NCBI GenBank assembly: GCA_902489215.1
Contig: CABTZE010000014.1
Location: 1-21,809 of the forward strand
Length of the DNA: 21,809 bases
DNA from: an uncultured Brevibacterium sp.
GTDB taxonomy: Bacteria > Actinomycetota > Actinomycetes > Actinomycetales > Brevibacteriaceae
Direction of reading: 5' to 3'
Shown here: piece after piece, positions 1 to 7,778 of the stretch
Layout: every line of letters begins with the position of its first letter
Position numbering within the stretch: position 1 is the first letter of the stretch
Program-made: the position numbers and the translations under genes
Notes under the pieces: generated by a model
Told to the model about the DNA's origin: nothing
Seen by the model: only the letters and a program-made list of their open reading frames with translations
The model's database searches: none

Positions 1-65
1 CGCAGTTTTCGGCCGAGTTTTTGCACGTATAAGCAGAATCCGGAGTTTTTGCACGTGGCAGCAGA
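1..65. repeat. Dispersed palindromic element, copy A (cut by window edge)
   Basis: Two tandem half-units sharing the core GAGTTTTTGCACG lie at 13-37 and 40-65, separated by 2 bases. Positions 1-12 match the loop of copy B (6678-6696) in reverse complement at 11 of 12 bases, so the other arm should lie just left of the window. The second half-unit ends directly before the betT stop codon (67-69, minus strand). The same two half-units with the same 2-base gap recur in copy C (9821-9873). Because CCGAG is followed by five T, the complete element could act as a transcription terminator for betT, but its full length and repetition suggest a repeat family. Confidence 0.8.
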
Positions 66-66
66 G

Positions 67-2199
67 TCACTCGCCTCGGCGAGACTCCTCGACGACAGCA
101 ACGTTGGAATCCAGCCACCAGGTGTAGTGGTCGAGGACGTCGTGGGCAATCCGCTCACGCGAGTAGTCCAGGATGTCGTAGGTTCCGCCACCGGGAACCT
201 TGACCTCAAGCTGGCTTGAGACATCGTCGGCTTCGCGCATGCGGGTGCCGTAGGTTGCGGCCTTGATCTGGCGGATCTGTGCCGTGTAGTCGAAGTTCTC
301 CAGCATTTCGTGCGTGCCGTGAACAGTAAGCGAAACGGAGTGCTTGATGTTCTTCGACACGTCGTCTTCGCGGACGATCTGCGCGTCAACACCCTGCTCA
401 CGCAGTTCAGCTGCGACTTCTTCCAGCGCGGGAATGACAACTTCGGACATGCGCTCCTGCGTAGCCCGCAGCGACACATTGCCGAACTGGCGGAGCAGAC
501 GATTCCGCCAGCTGCCAGCACCAGCGCCACCAGCACCGGCACCGCCGCCAACAACACCGCCAGCACCGACAACCTGCGAGCGCAGCGAGTCCATCATGGC
601 GTTGTTCTGCTTGTGCTCGCCTTCCAGTGCGCGCAGCAGACCAATGGCAACCAAGATCATGACGAATGCGAACGGCAAGCCCATGACAACCGTCGCATAC
701 TGTAGCGCGGTGATGCCGCCGACCACCAGCATGGCGATCGTCAGAACACCGGTTGCCACGGCCCACAAGATGCGCACCCACGGCTTGGCGTCGGTTTCAG
801 CGTCCGGCAGGCGGCTGGTGAGGTTCGCCATGACCAGCGCACCGGAGTCAGCCGATGTCACGTAGAACAGCAGACCGACGAACGTTGCCAGTCCCACCAG
901 GAAGAATGCTCCGGGGTACTGCTGCAGCAGCATGTAGAAACCGGATTCCGGTGTGTCGACTGCAGCTTCGGCGAACGCGGTGTCACCCGAACGGATGCGC
1001 TGAATTGCGCTGTTTCCGAACATCGTCACCCACATGAGGATGTAGATGAACGGGATGGTGAGCGTGCCGATGACGAACTGGCCCAGCGTGCGGCCCTTGG
1101 AGATGCGGGCCAGGAACATGCCGACGAAGCTTGCCCAGGCGACCCACCATGCCCAGAAGAACAGGGTCCACAGGTTCATCCATTCGGCCGGGTAGTCGTA
1201 TGCCATCGTGTCGAGCGTCATGCCGGGGAACATGCTGATGAAGTCGCCGACGTTCATGGTTGCTGCACGCAGCAGGAATGCGGTGTCGCCGAACACCAGA
1301 ACCCAGCCGGCCAGTACGAGTGCGAGCACCACGTTGAGCTGGCTGAGGATGCGGATGCCCTTATCAACACCGGATGTTGCCGACACGATTGCCACGAGAA
1401 CCGCGACGACCACGAGGCCGACCTGAGCAGGGGTGCCCTGGTCGATGCCGAACATGATGTCCAGGCCCACGTTGAGCATGACCACGCCGATACCGAGCGA
1501 GGTTGCAACACCGAAGATGGTGCCAAGCACCGTTGCGATGTCGACGGCGTTGCCGATGCCGCCCTTGATGCGCTTGCCAAACAGCGGGTACAGCGCCGAG
1601 CGGACTGCCAGCGGCAGGCCCTTGCGGTGAGCGAAGTAGCCCAGGGCGATGCCCATGAGCGTGTACATGCCCCAGCCGGTGATGCCGTAGTGGAACAGCG
1701 TCCACACGGTGCCTTCGCGTGCAGCGTCAAGCGATCCGGCTTCCGTCACGGGTGGGGCCAGGTACTGCGAGGCGGGTTCGGCAACCGCGAAGAACATCAC
1801 GTCAGTGCCGATGCCGGCTGCGAACAGCATGGATGCCCACGCGAACGTCGAGTATTCGGGACGGTCAGTGTCCTTGCCCAAGCGGATCTTTGAGTACCGC
1901 AGGGCGAGCACCACCACGAACACCAAAATCGCGGTGGCCAAGAGGATGTAGAACCAGCCGAACCAGTTGCCGATCCATCCCACGAGCAAGCCGAGTGTCG
2001 CCTCGGCCGACTCCGTGAAGAACAGCGCCCACCCGGCGACCAGCGCGATGAACACGCCGGTCACGCCGAGCACGACCGGCTTGACCTTGGGGCTGGTCAC
2101 CTGGGGCCGAAGCTCAGGTTCGACTTCTGCAACAGCTGACGAGGTGCCGCCCGCCGCATTCTGTGCCTGCGGCTTGGGGTTTGATGGGGTGCTGCTCAC
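67..2199 (-). CDS. betT: BCCT-family choline/betaine transporter (BetT-like)
   Basis: This is a 710-residue secondary transporter of the betaine/choline/carnitine family in the cytoplasmic membrane, predicted to import choline with a driving ion. About twelve hydrophobic segments run from residue 42 to 522. The glycine motif GIGTDVMFF (129-137) and the Trp-rich BCCT signature around residues 347-370 (WAWWVAWASFVGMFLAR) are both present. The region after residue 575 is a long soluble C-terminal domain, as in BetT-type choline carriers, where it is linked to osmotic regulation. A low-complexity Gly/Ala linker (545-562) separates the two parts. The start is GTG at 2199, which overlaps the betA stop by four bases (GTGA on the minus strand), implying translational coupling in a betB-betA-betT operon. 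Placement next to choline oxidation genes supports choline as the substrate; the exact specificity is inferred. Confidence 0.93.
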   Translation of the reverse strand: MSSTPSNPKPQAQNAAGGTSSAVAEVEPELRPQVTSPKVKPVVLGVTGVFIALVAGWALFFTESAEATLGLLVGWIGNWFGWFYILLATAILVFVVVLALRYSKIRLGKDTDRPEYSTFAWASMLFAAGIGTDVMFFAVAEPASQYLAPPVTEAGSLDAAREGTVWTLFHYGITGWGMYTLMGIALGYFAHRKGLPLAVRSALYPLFGKRIKGGIGNAVDIATVLGTIFGVATSLGIGVVMLNVGLDIMFGIDQGTPAQVGLVVVAVLVAIVSATSGVDKGIRILSQLNVVLALVLAGWVLVFGDTAFLLRAATMNVGDFISMFPGMTLDTMAYDYPAEWMNLWTLFFWAWWVAWASFVGMFLARISKGRTLGQFVIGTLTIPFIYILMWVTMFGNSAIQRIRSGDTAFAEAAVDTPESGFYMLLQQYPGAFFLVGLATFVGLLFYVTSADSGALVMANLTSRLPDAETDAKPWVRILWAVATGVLTIAMLVVGGITALQYATVVMGLPFAFVMILVAIGLLRALEGEHKQNNAMMDSLRSQVVGAGGVVGGGAGAGGAGAGSWRNRLLRQFGNVSLRATQERMSEVVIPALEEVAAELREQGVDAQIVREDDVSKNIKHSVSLTVHGTHEMLENFDYTAQIRQIKAATYGTRMREADDVSSQLEVKVPGGGTYDILDYSRERIAHDVLDHYTWWLDSNVAVVEESRRGE

Positions 2200-3923
2200 T
2201 TGTCATCACCCGCAGCCATTGCCTCAAGCGCACTGGGGATGTCCGTGCGGGCGTTCCACGCGCTGTTGCGCGGGTCGCCTTCGGGGTACAGCGGCATACC
2301 GGACTTGGCCTTGTAGACCGGCGGGTATTCGGGCTCGAGCATGGTGTTGCCGGCAATGAGGTCGGCAGCGCGCTCAGCAACCATCATGACGGGTGCGTAG
2401 ATGTTGCCGTTGGTGATGGTCGGGAAGACCGAAGCGTCGACAACGCGCAGACCCTCGGTGCCGTGGACCTTCATGGACGACGGGTCGACAACCGACATGT
2501 CGTCGACACCCATCTTCGCCGAGCACGACGGGTGCAGAGCGGTTTCTGCGTCGCGGCGGATCCAGTCGAGGATCTCCTCGTCGGTTTCAACGTCCTTGCC
2601 GGGCGACAGTTCCCCGCCGTCGAACGGTGCGAACGCCGGCTGGGACAGGATGTGGCGTGCAGCGCGCACAACCTCAACCCATTCGCGACGGTCGTTTTCG
2701 GTCGACAGGTAGTTGAACAGGATCGACGGGTGCTGCTTGGGGTCGTTCGACTTGATCTTCACGTGGCCGCGAACGTCGGAGTTCATCGGGCCGATGTGCA
2801 CCTGGTATCCGTGTTCGTGATCGCCGCCGGTGCCGTCGTAGCGCACAGCGATCGGCAGGAAGTGGAACATGAGGTTCGGGTAGACGACGTCGTCGTTGGT
2901 GCGGATGAAGCCGCCGCCCTCGAAGTGGTTCGAAGCACCGACACCAGCGTTGGCGAACAGCCACTGCGCACCGATCCACGGGGCCTTCCACATCTTCAGC
3001 CACGGCTGGATGGAAACCGGCTGCACGGATTCGTGCTGCAGGTAGACCTCGAGGTGGTCCTGCAGGTTCTCACCAACACCCGGCAGGTCGACGCGCGGTT
3101 TGATGCCGACCGAACGCAGGTGGTCGGGGTCGCCCACACCGGACAGCTGCAGCACCTGAGGTGAGTTGAAGGCACCTCCACAGAGGATCACCTCGCCGGC
3201 GGAGACGCTGTGCGGCTTCTTTCCGCCTCGTACGAAGTCGACCCCGGTCACACGGGTGCCGTTCCAGCGCAGCTGGGTGACAAAAGCGAGAGTCGCAATG
3301 TCGAGGTTCTTGCGGTTCTTGACCGGCCACAGGTAGGAACGCGAAGCGCTCATGCGCGAACCCTTGTAGGTGTTCGCATCGAAGGGGGCGAAGCCCTCCT
3401 GGCGGTAGCCGTTGACGTCGTCCGTCGGAGCGTAGCCGGCCTGGCGGGTGGCCTCGAAGAAGGCCTGGAACAGCGGGCTGTTGGCCTTCTTGCGCTCAAG
3501 GGTCAGCGGACCGGCGCCGCCGCGCCACTCATCGGCACCGGCGAGGGTCGTTTCCATGCGCTTGAAGTACGGCAGGACGTGGGCGTAGTCCCAGTCCTCC
3601 ATGCCTTCGAAGGTGGCCCACTTGTCGTAGTCACCGGCGTTTCCGCGCTGGAAGATCATGCCGTTGATCGAGCTCGAACCGCCCAGCACCTTACCGCGGG
3701 TGTGCGCCACTCGGCGGCCGCCCATGTGCGGTTCCGGGTCGGTCTGGTAGCGCCAGTCGTACATCGGGTTGCCCGACGGGAACATGAGTGCGGCAGGCAT
3801 GTGGATCAGCGGGTCGAACTTGAAGTCCGCACGCCCGGCCTCCAGCACGAGCACGCTGGTGCTGGGGTCAGCCGATAGGCGGTTGGCGAGCGCCGAACCG
3901 GCAGAACCGCCGCCGACGATCAC
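2196..3923 (-). CDS. betA: Choline dehydrogenase (GMC oxidoreductase), 5' end disrupted
   Basis: This FAD-dependent GMC oxidoreductase is predicted to oxidise choline to betaine aldehyde. Visible features are the dinucleotide motif GGGSAG at the very N-terminus, the GMC signature around residues 70-100 (RGKVLGGSSSINGM), and the C-terminal catalytic pair His464 (HPSC) and Asn507 (NGN). A tail of about 60 residues follows. The expected start is GTG at 3973, preceded by AAGGAG with 7-base spacing, encoding VKKHYDYVIVGGGSA. A 29-bp tandem duplication (3901-3958) shifts that frame into TGA. The long frame is closed by a stop about 36 bp upstream of GTG 3923, so 3923 is its only usable start. It overlaps the TGA as GTGA, allowing re-initiation. 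That product lacks the first seven residues, including part of the first Rossmann strand, and may be weak or inactive. Without one copy of the repeat, a 582-residue gene is restored. Confidence 0.88.
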   Translation of the reverse strand: MIVGGGSAGSALANRLSADPSTSVLVLEAGRADFKFDPLIHMPAALMFPSGNPMYDWRYQTDPEPHMGGRRVAHTRGKVLGGSSSINGMIFQRGNAGDYDKWATFEGMEDWDYAHVLPYFKRMETTLAGADEWRGGAGPLTLERKKANSPLFQAFFEATRQAGYAPTDDVNGYRQEGFAPFDANTYKGSRMSASRSYLWPVKNRKNLDIATLAFVTQLRWNGTRVTGVDFVRGGKKPHSVSAGEVILCGGAFNSPQVLQLSGVGDPDHLRSVGIKPRVDLPGVGENLQDHLEVYLQHESVQPVSIQPWLKMWKAPWIGAQWLFANAGVGASNHFEGGGFIRTNDDVVYPNLMFHFLPIAVRYDGTGGDHEHGYQVHIGPMNSDVRGHVKIKSNDPKQHPSILFNYLSTENDRREWVEVVRAARHILSQPAFAPFDGGELSPGKDVETDEEILDWIRRDAETALHPSCSAKMGVDDMSVVDPSSMKVHGTEGLRVVDASVFPTITNGNIYAPVMMVAERAADLIAGNTMLEPEYPPVYKAKSGMPLYPEGDPRNSAWNARTDIPSALEAMAAGDDK

Positions 3924-3958
3924 ATAGTCGCAGAACCGCCGCCGACGATCACATAGTC
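3901..3958. repeat. Perfect 29-bp tandem duplication at the betA start
   Basis: Positions 3901-3929 and 3930-3958 are identical, and the match does not extend on either side. Twenty-nine is not a multiple of three, so the duplication separates the natural start region (GTG 3973, good ribosome binding site) from the rest of betA by a frameshift. It looks recent because there is no divergence between the copies. It could be a strain mutation, a reversible slipped-strand switch or an assembly error. Confidence 0.95.
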
Positions 3959-4016
3959 ATAGTGCTTCTTCACTTGAACGCTCCTTGGAGTTGTGAATTG
4001 AAGATTGAGGAGTAGG

Positions 4017-5510
4017 TCAGGCTTTGCGGCCGGAGAACCAGTCGGCCGGTGCCGGCTTGGTGTTGTGCCAGACGTGCTTGACCTCCTGGTATTCGGCCAG
4101 GCCGTCTTCGCCGAGTTCACGGCCGATGCCGGACTGCTTCATGCCGCCCCATTCGGCCTGCGGGACGTAGGGGTGGAAGTCGTTGATCCAGACGGTGCCG
4201 TGGCGCAGGCGGCCGGCGACTCGTTCGGCGCGACCGGCGTTTTCGGTCCACACGGCACCGGCGAGGCCGTAGATTGTGTCGTTGCCCAGTGCCACTGCGG
4301 CGTCTTCGGCTGCCTCTTCGGTGTCGCCGGAGAAGGTTTCGACTGTCAGCACGGGGCCGAAGGACTCGTCGTGGACGCAGCGCATCGACTGGTCGCAGCT
4401 ATCGAGGATGGTCGGCAGGTAGTAGGAGCCCTGCGCCAGTTCGCCTTCGCCGCGCTTACCGCCGGTGCGCAGAACAGCGCCGTCTTCGATGGCTTCTTCG
4501 ACGTAGCGGTGCACCTTGTTCAGGTGGTCTTCGCTGATGAGCGGGCCGGTTTCGGCGTTCTCGTCAAACGGGCCGCCCAGGCGGATGAGTTCGGCGCGGC
4601 GAACGAGTTCGTAGACGACCTCATCGTGAATCGACTCTTCGACGATCAGGCGAGCACCGGCCGAGCACACCTGGCCGGAGTCCAGGAAGATCGCGGTGAG
4701 AGCGTTGTCGATTGCCGCTTCGAGATCAGCGTCGGCAAAGATGATGTTGGGGTTCTTCCCGCCCAGTTCCAGAGCGACCTTCTTGACGGTCGGGGCGGCA
4801 GCGGCCATGATGACGCGGCCGGTTTCGAGACCACCCGTGAACGACACCAGGTCCACCTGCGGGTTTTCCGTCATTTCGGCGCCCACGGTGGCACCCGGAC
4901 CGGTCACGAGGTTTGCGACACCTGCCGGAAGCCCCGCCTCGTCAAGGGCATCCATGAGCCACATGGCGGTCTGGGGAGTCAGCTCAGCCGGCTTGAGCAC
5001 GAAGGTGTTGCCGGCGGCGATGGCCGGGGCGATCTTCCAGGCCGTCTGCAGCAGCGGGAAGTTCCACGGCGTGATGAGCGAGCACACGCCCACCGGTTCG
5101 GTGACGACGCGGCTGGAGATGGTCGGGTCGCCCGGGTCGACCACGCGGCCGGCATGCTTGTCAGCTAGGCCCGCGAAGTGGCGGAAGACGTTGATGATGT
5201 CGTCCATGTCCTGCTGGGACTCGACGAAGCGCTTACCCGTGTCCTCAGATTCCATGCGGGCGACCTTGTCTTTGTCGCGCTCGAGGATGTCGGCCAGGCG
5301 GTTGACGATGGCGCCGCGTTCAGCTGCCGGGGTGGTTGCCCAGGTGCCTTCGTCGAAGGTGGTGCGGGCGGCTTCGATGGCACGGCGGGCGTCAGCACGG
5401 TCGCCTTCGCTGACAGTGATGACGTGCGATCCATCGGCCGGGCAGAGGATGTCTCGGGTTTCCTGTGATTCCGCTTCTTGCCACTGTCCGTTGATGTAAA
5501 TGCTCGGCAC
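4017..5510 (-). CDS. betB: Betaine aldehyde dehydrogenase
   Basis: This 497-residue NAD(P)-dependent aldehyde dehydrogenase is predicted to convert betaine aldehyde to glycine betaine in the cytoplasm. The ALDH hallmarks are all present: PWNFP (148-152), the cofactor loop SFTGG (223-227), catalytic base Glu248 in LELGGKNP, and nucleophile Cys282 in SGQVCSAGAR. Length matches the family. The start is GTG at 5510 with GAAGGAA about six bases upstream. It is the first gene of the betB-betA-betT operon, with 43 bp separating its stop from the natural betA start. A leader of about 277 bp shared with the divergent TetR gene contains repeats and operator-like dyads. The betaine-aldehyde assignment relies mainly on the adjoining choline dehydrogenase and transporter; by sequence alone it could be a related amino-aldehyde dehydrogenase. 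Confidence 0.92.
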   Translation of the reverse strand: MPSIYINGQWQEAESQETRDILCPADGSHVITVSEGDRADARRAIEAARTTFDEGTWATTPAAERGAIVNRLADILERDKDKVARMESEDTGKRFVESQQDMDDIINVFRHFAGLADKHAGRVVDPGDPTISSRVVTEPVGVCSLITPWNFPLLQTAWKIAPAIAAGNTFVLKPAELTPQTAMWLMDALDEAGLPAGVANLVTGPGATVGAEMTENPQVDLVSFTGGLETGRVIMAAAAPTVKKVALELGGKNPNIIFADADLEAAIDNALTAIFLDSGQVCSAGARLIVEESIHDEVVYELVRRAELIRLGGPFDENAETGPLISEDHLNKVHRYVEEAIEDGAVLRTGGKRGEGELAQGSYYLPTILDSCDQSMRCVHDESFGPVLTVETFSGDTEEAAEDAAVALGNDTIYGLAGAVWTENAGRAERVAGRLRHGTVWINDFHPYVPQAEWGGMKQSGIGRELGEDGLAEYQEVKHVWHNTKPAPADWFSGRKA

Positions 5511-5575
5511 GGCACTTCCTTCGCTTTTGGCTTGTAAGTTTGCTGCGTTTGCTGGCTGGTTTTCCTTGCGAGGGT

Positions 5576-5629
5576 TTCTCGCGGCGAGAGCTTCGCTTGT
5601 TGGCGCTTCTCGCGGCGAGAGCTTCGCTT
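5576..5629. repeat. 23-bp direct repeat in the betB leader, each copy with a dyad
   Basis: The identical 23-mers at 5576-5598 and 5607-5629 start 31 bp apart. Each contains the perfect dyad TCTCGC-G-GCGAGA. They lie in the probable 5' leader of betB (minus strand), between its ribosome binding site and the operator-like dyads at 5670-5706. They may be a second protein-binding site pair or RNA hairpins; the sequence does not distinguish these. Confidence 0.75.
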
Positions 5630-5669
5630 ACGAAAGCTGCGCGTCCCAGCCTCACGCTTCTTTGCAACG

Positions 5670-5706
5670 ATAACGCACGTTATACCGAAAATAAAACGAG
5701 CGTTAT
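5670..5706. promoter_or_regulatory. Two operator-like dyads in the betB/tetR divergent promoter
   Basis: Site 1 (5670-5683) is the perfect dyad ATAACG-CA-CGTTAT. Site 2 (5693-5706) is AAAACG-AG-CGTTAT, with one arm mismatch. Their centres are 23 bp apart, about two helical turns, and both are followed by AC so that CGTTATAC is repeated. They sit in an AT-rich island (about 5660-5725) inside otherwise GC-rich DNA, as expected of a promoter. The divergent TetR protein is the obvious ligand. TATACT at 5704-5709 could be a -10 box for the TetR gene, overlapping site 2; no convincing -35 was found. Confidence 0.7.
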
Positions 5707-5787
5707 ACTTTTGTTGAGATACAAGATCGGAGCACGCCAGGCGCCAGCGAGGGTGAGCCGAAGTGCTGCCGAGATTCAGGAGTACGA

Positions 5788-6633
5788 TTGCGAACCATGA
5801 AGCCGACCGAGCAGGCAACTGAACCAGCGGCTAAGCAGGCGAGTGAGCCTGCAAGTGCGCCCGCGGATGAGTCAGCAGACATCCAGCCGGCTCAGCAGGC
5901 AGGTAAAACTGCAGGTAGGCCCGCGGGTAGACCGGCAACAAAGCCGGTTCGCGAACGACTGCTGGACTCCGCCGACGCCCTGCTGTTCGTCCACGGAGTG
6001 ATCTCCACTCCAGTCGACCGCATTCTCAAAGACGCACAGGCATCCCCGCCGAGTCTGTACTCACACTTCGGGAACAAAGAAGGGCTGATTGCGGCTGCCC
6101 TGCACCGTCGTCTGCACGTTTGGACTGGCGTGTGGGACGCCGAAATCGCTGCGGCTGACTGTCCGAAGGACCGGGCGCTTGCCCTTTGGGATGCCCTTAC
6201 CACTTATCAGGGCGAACACATGACCGAACGCTGGTGCGCCTTCAGCGGAACAGCATCGGCCATCGAACACCCCGGACCACAGCTGCAGGCAGTTCTCGAC
6301 GAAGAAACCCAGCTGCTGCGCACGCGACTCCTGGCCGCCGCCCGCGAAATCACAGGCGAGGCGGCTGGAAGTGAGGGCGGTGGTGAGGTGAGCGGCACCT
6401 CGTCCGCCCAGGCGGATGGCGCCCCCGGAGATCGGGATGGCCAGGCGAGCGGCACCTCGGCGGGCTCTGGTGCGGCAGGCTCTGGCAGCCGAGCGGAGGC
6501 TTTAGCGTCGGCGCTCATGGTCGCGTACACGGGCACGATGTCCTTGATGCTGCGCGAGGACTACCCCACCGCCATCGCCGAGGGCCGCGCGAGCGCCGAA
6601 GCGCTCATCGACGCGTTCACCCCCACCGACTAG
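5788..6633 (+). CDS. TetR/AcrR-family regulator, probable bet operon repressor
   Basis: This is a 281-residue DNA-binding regulator. The TetR N-terminal domain spans about residues 53-105, with the helix-turn-helix around 74-95 (VDRILKDAQASPPSLYSHF) followed by GNKEGL. It is longer than usual, since BetI proteins are about 195 residues. A 50-residue Ala/Pro/Glu-rich N-terminal extension ends in a Gly-Arg-Pro repeat (GRPAGRPA), which resembles an AT-hook. A Gly/Ser/Ala-rich insertion (about 191-235) splits the ligand-binding domain. The start chosen is TTG 5788 because AGGAG (5778-5782) lies 5 bases upstream; ATG 5797 would leave 14. It is divergent from betB with operator-like dyads in between, so it probably controls the operon in response to choline or betaine aldehyde, the BetI role. 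That is inferred from position. Confidence 0.85.
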   Translation: MRTMKPTEQATEPAAKQASEPASAPADESADIQPAQQAGKTAGRPAGRPATKPVRERLLDSADALLFVHGVISTPVDRILKDAQASPPSLYSHFGNKEGLIAAALHRRLHVWTGVWDAEIAAADCPKDRALALWDALTTYQGEHMTERWCAFSGTASAIEHPGPQLQAVLDEETQLLRTRLLAAAREITGEAAGSEGGGEVSGTSSAQADGAPGDRDGQASGTSAGSGAAGSGSRAEALASALMVAYTGTMSLMLREDYPTAIAEGRASAEALIDAFTPTD

Positions 6634-6652
6634 CCCCGCACCGGCTTTCGCT

Positions 6653-6721
6653 TCTGCTCCTGCGTGCAAAAACTCGGCCCAAAACTGCGTTTTTAACCGA
6701 GTTTTTGCACGCAGGAGCAGA
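6653..6721. repeat. Dispersed palindromic element, copy B (perfect 25-bp arms)
   Basis: The left arm (6653-6677) and right arm (6697-6721) are perfect reverse complements over 25 bp, separated by a 19-base loop that itself contains AAAAC-TGC-GTTTT. The core CGTGCAAAAACTCGG is shared with copies A and C. It lies 20 bp after the TetR stop. A CTCGG/CCGAG stem flanked by A5 and T5 would be able to terminate transcription from either side. A degenerate third half-unit may follow at 6726-6738. Confidence 0.9.
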
Positions 6722-6749
6722 TTCTCCAGAGCTTTGACTTCGGTGCTCC

Positions 6750-7778
6750 GTGCAGGGGACAACTCAGGTGCTATCCACAGGGTCCAGAAACCCGTGGCGC
6801 CTGCTGCTCGAGCGCCCCTACCTTCCGAATATGGGGCATGGAGAAAACACGACGTCGGGTTTATGGAAACCGGCCACAGGTATTGCCACCACGGGAAGCC
6901 TTCTGAACAACGGTGTAAGCAGATGGACAATCGATGCCAACAGCCGACAGCTGCTTCACGGCGTACGAGCGTTCGGTGACATTCGAAGCACCGGCAAGGC
7001 GCCACGTTGGGCAGATGACTTGTGGTTTAAACAGCGAGAACTGCTTTCTGCCGTGCAGAGCAAATACCCGGAAGTGACCGGAGTAGGGCCTACTGCGGGA
7101 GCGCTCTACGGCATGGTTTTGCCTTACAGACTCCAGCGTGAAGAACTGGTATTCGTAAGTACCGGCCGCGGAGGCAGACAGATTCGCATGAAGAACGTCA
7201 GGTCCAATCGCAAACCCATAGATAAAAGAGTCCTTTGGTTCGACCTTCCAGTCGCATCTGGACTGGAAGTTGTGGCTCAAATCGCTGCGGAGTTGAACTT
7301 CCGTGAGGCGGTGCAGCTTCTTGATGGACTCTTGGGCACGTGGAACGGCGGCCCGAAAGTCGACCACGCCAAACTCAAGAACTTCATCCGGGAGCTGCCG
7401 CAGTCCCGCACCTACAGCACTCTGCGCAAAGCCCTGCCACTGGCCAGGCCAGGGGTGCAGTCACCTCGGGAAACGAGCCTGCGCCTCGAGATCATCCGCG
7501 CCGGAATGCCCGAACCGACGGTCAACCCGCGGGTCTATCTGCCGAGCATCGGCGAGTACAGGAAACCCGACCTGGCTTGGGAAGAGTACAAGGTGTGCTG
7601 CGAATACGAAGGCATCCACCACATGACCGACCCACAGCAGTGGTCCAGCGATATCCGCAGATACCGCGCTTTCGAGGCGGCGGGCTGGACTGTCATCCGA
7701 GTGACCAAATCAATGCCGCCCGCTGAATACCTACAGACGATTCGAGACGCCCTGCGGGCACGAGGCTGGAAACCCTGA
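6750..7778 (+). CDS. PD-(D/E)XK/Vsr-like endonuclease-domain protein
   Basis: This up-to-342-residue protein resembles the actinobacterial endonuclease-domain proteins with an AbiEi-like N-terminal region. Residues about 44-80 look like a small helix-turn-helix segment (TGSLLNNGVSRWTID). The C-terminal third has the Vsr/DUF559-type nuclease pattern: Glu241 in RETSLR, Asp274 in RKPDLAW, then Glu285 and Glu287 in CCEYEG, His290/His291, and Asp301 and Arg303 in SSDIRRYRAF. The function is not established; DNA repair, defence or a toxin-antitoxin-derived role are all possible. The start is uncertain: GTG 6750 has no good ribosome binding site, and in-frame ATG 6831 (residue 28) is an alternative that keeps all recognisable domains. 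Its TGA (7776-7778) abuts the ATPase stop codon, with no terminator between the convergent genes. It lies between palindromic copies B and C. Confidence 0.75.
   Translation: MQGTTQVLSTGSRNPWRLLLERPYLPNMGHGENTTSGLWKPATGIATTGSLLNNGVSRWTIDANSRQLLHGVRAFGDIRSTGKAPRWADDLWFKQRELLSAVQSKYPEVTGVGPTAGALYGMVLPYRLQREELVFVSTGRGGRQIRMKNVRSNRKPIDKRVLWFDLPVASGLEVVAQIAAELNFREAVQLLDGLLGTWNGGPKVDHAKLKNFIRELPQSRTYSTLRKALPLARPGVQSPRETSLRLEIIRAGMPEPTVNPRVYLPSIGEYRKPDLAWEEYKVCCEYEGIHHMTDPQQWSSDIRRYRAFEAAGWTVIRVTKSMPPAEYLQTIRDALRARGWKP

Noticed and set aside
2163..3164. 333-codon plus-strand frame opposite betA
   Set aside because: Antisense shadow of a well-supported GMC oxidoreductase; Val/Asp-rich composition without a domain.
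4005..5168. 387-codon plus-strand frame opposite betB
   Set aside because: It is antisense to a clear ALDH gene with all catalytic motifs; no ribosome binding site or recognisable domain.
5576..5629. CRISPR-like repeat pair
   Set aside because: Only two copies with an 8-bp gap; no spacers and no cas genes.
5165..5818. 217-codon minus-strand open frame over the betB start and promoter region
   Set aside because: It overlaps betB in another frame, runs through operators and repeats, is Arg/Ser/Lys-rich without domains, and reflects high-GC codon bias.
6653..6721. Simple rho-independent terminator only
   Set aside because: The stem can serve as a terminator, but the 25-bp arms, fixed loop length and recurrence with a third half-unit at other loci indicate a repeat element.
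1..6721. Composite transposon or integrative element carrying the bet operon
   Set aside because: No transposase, integrase, target-site duplication or tRNA attachment site is visible; only the bracketing repeats are observed.
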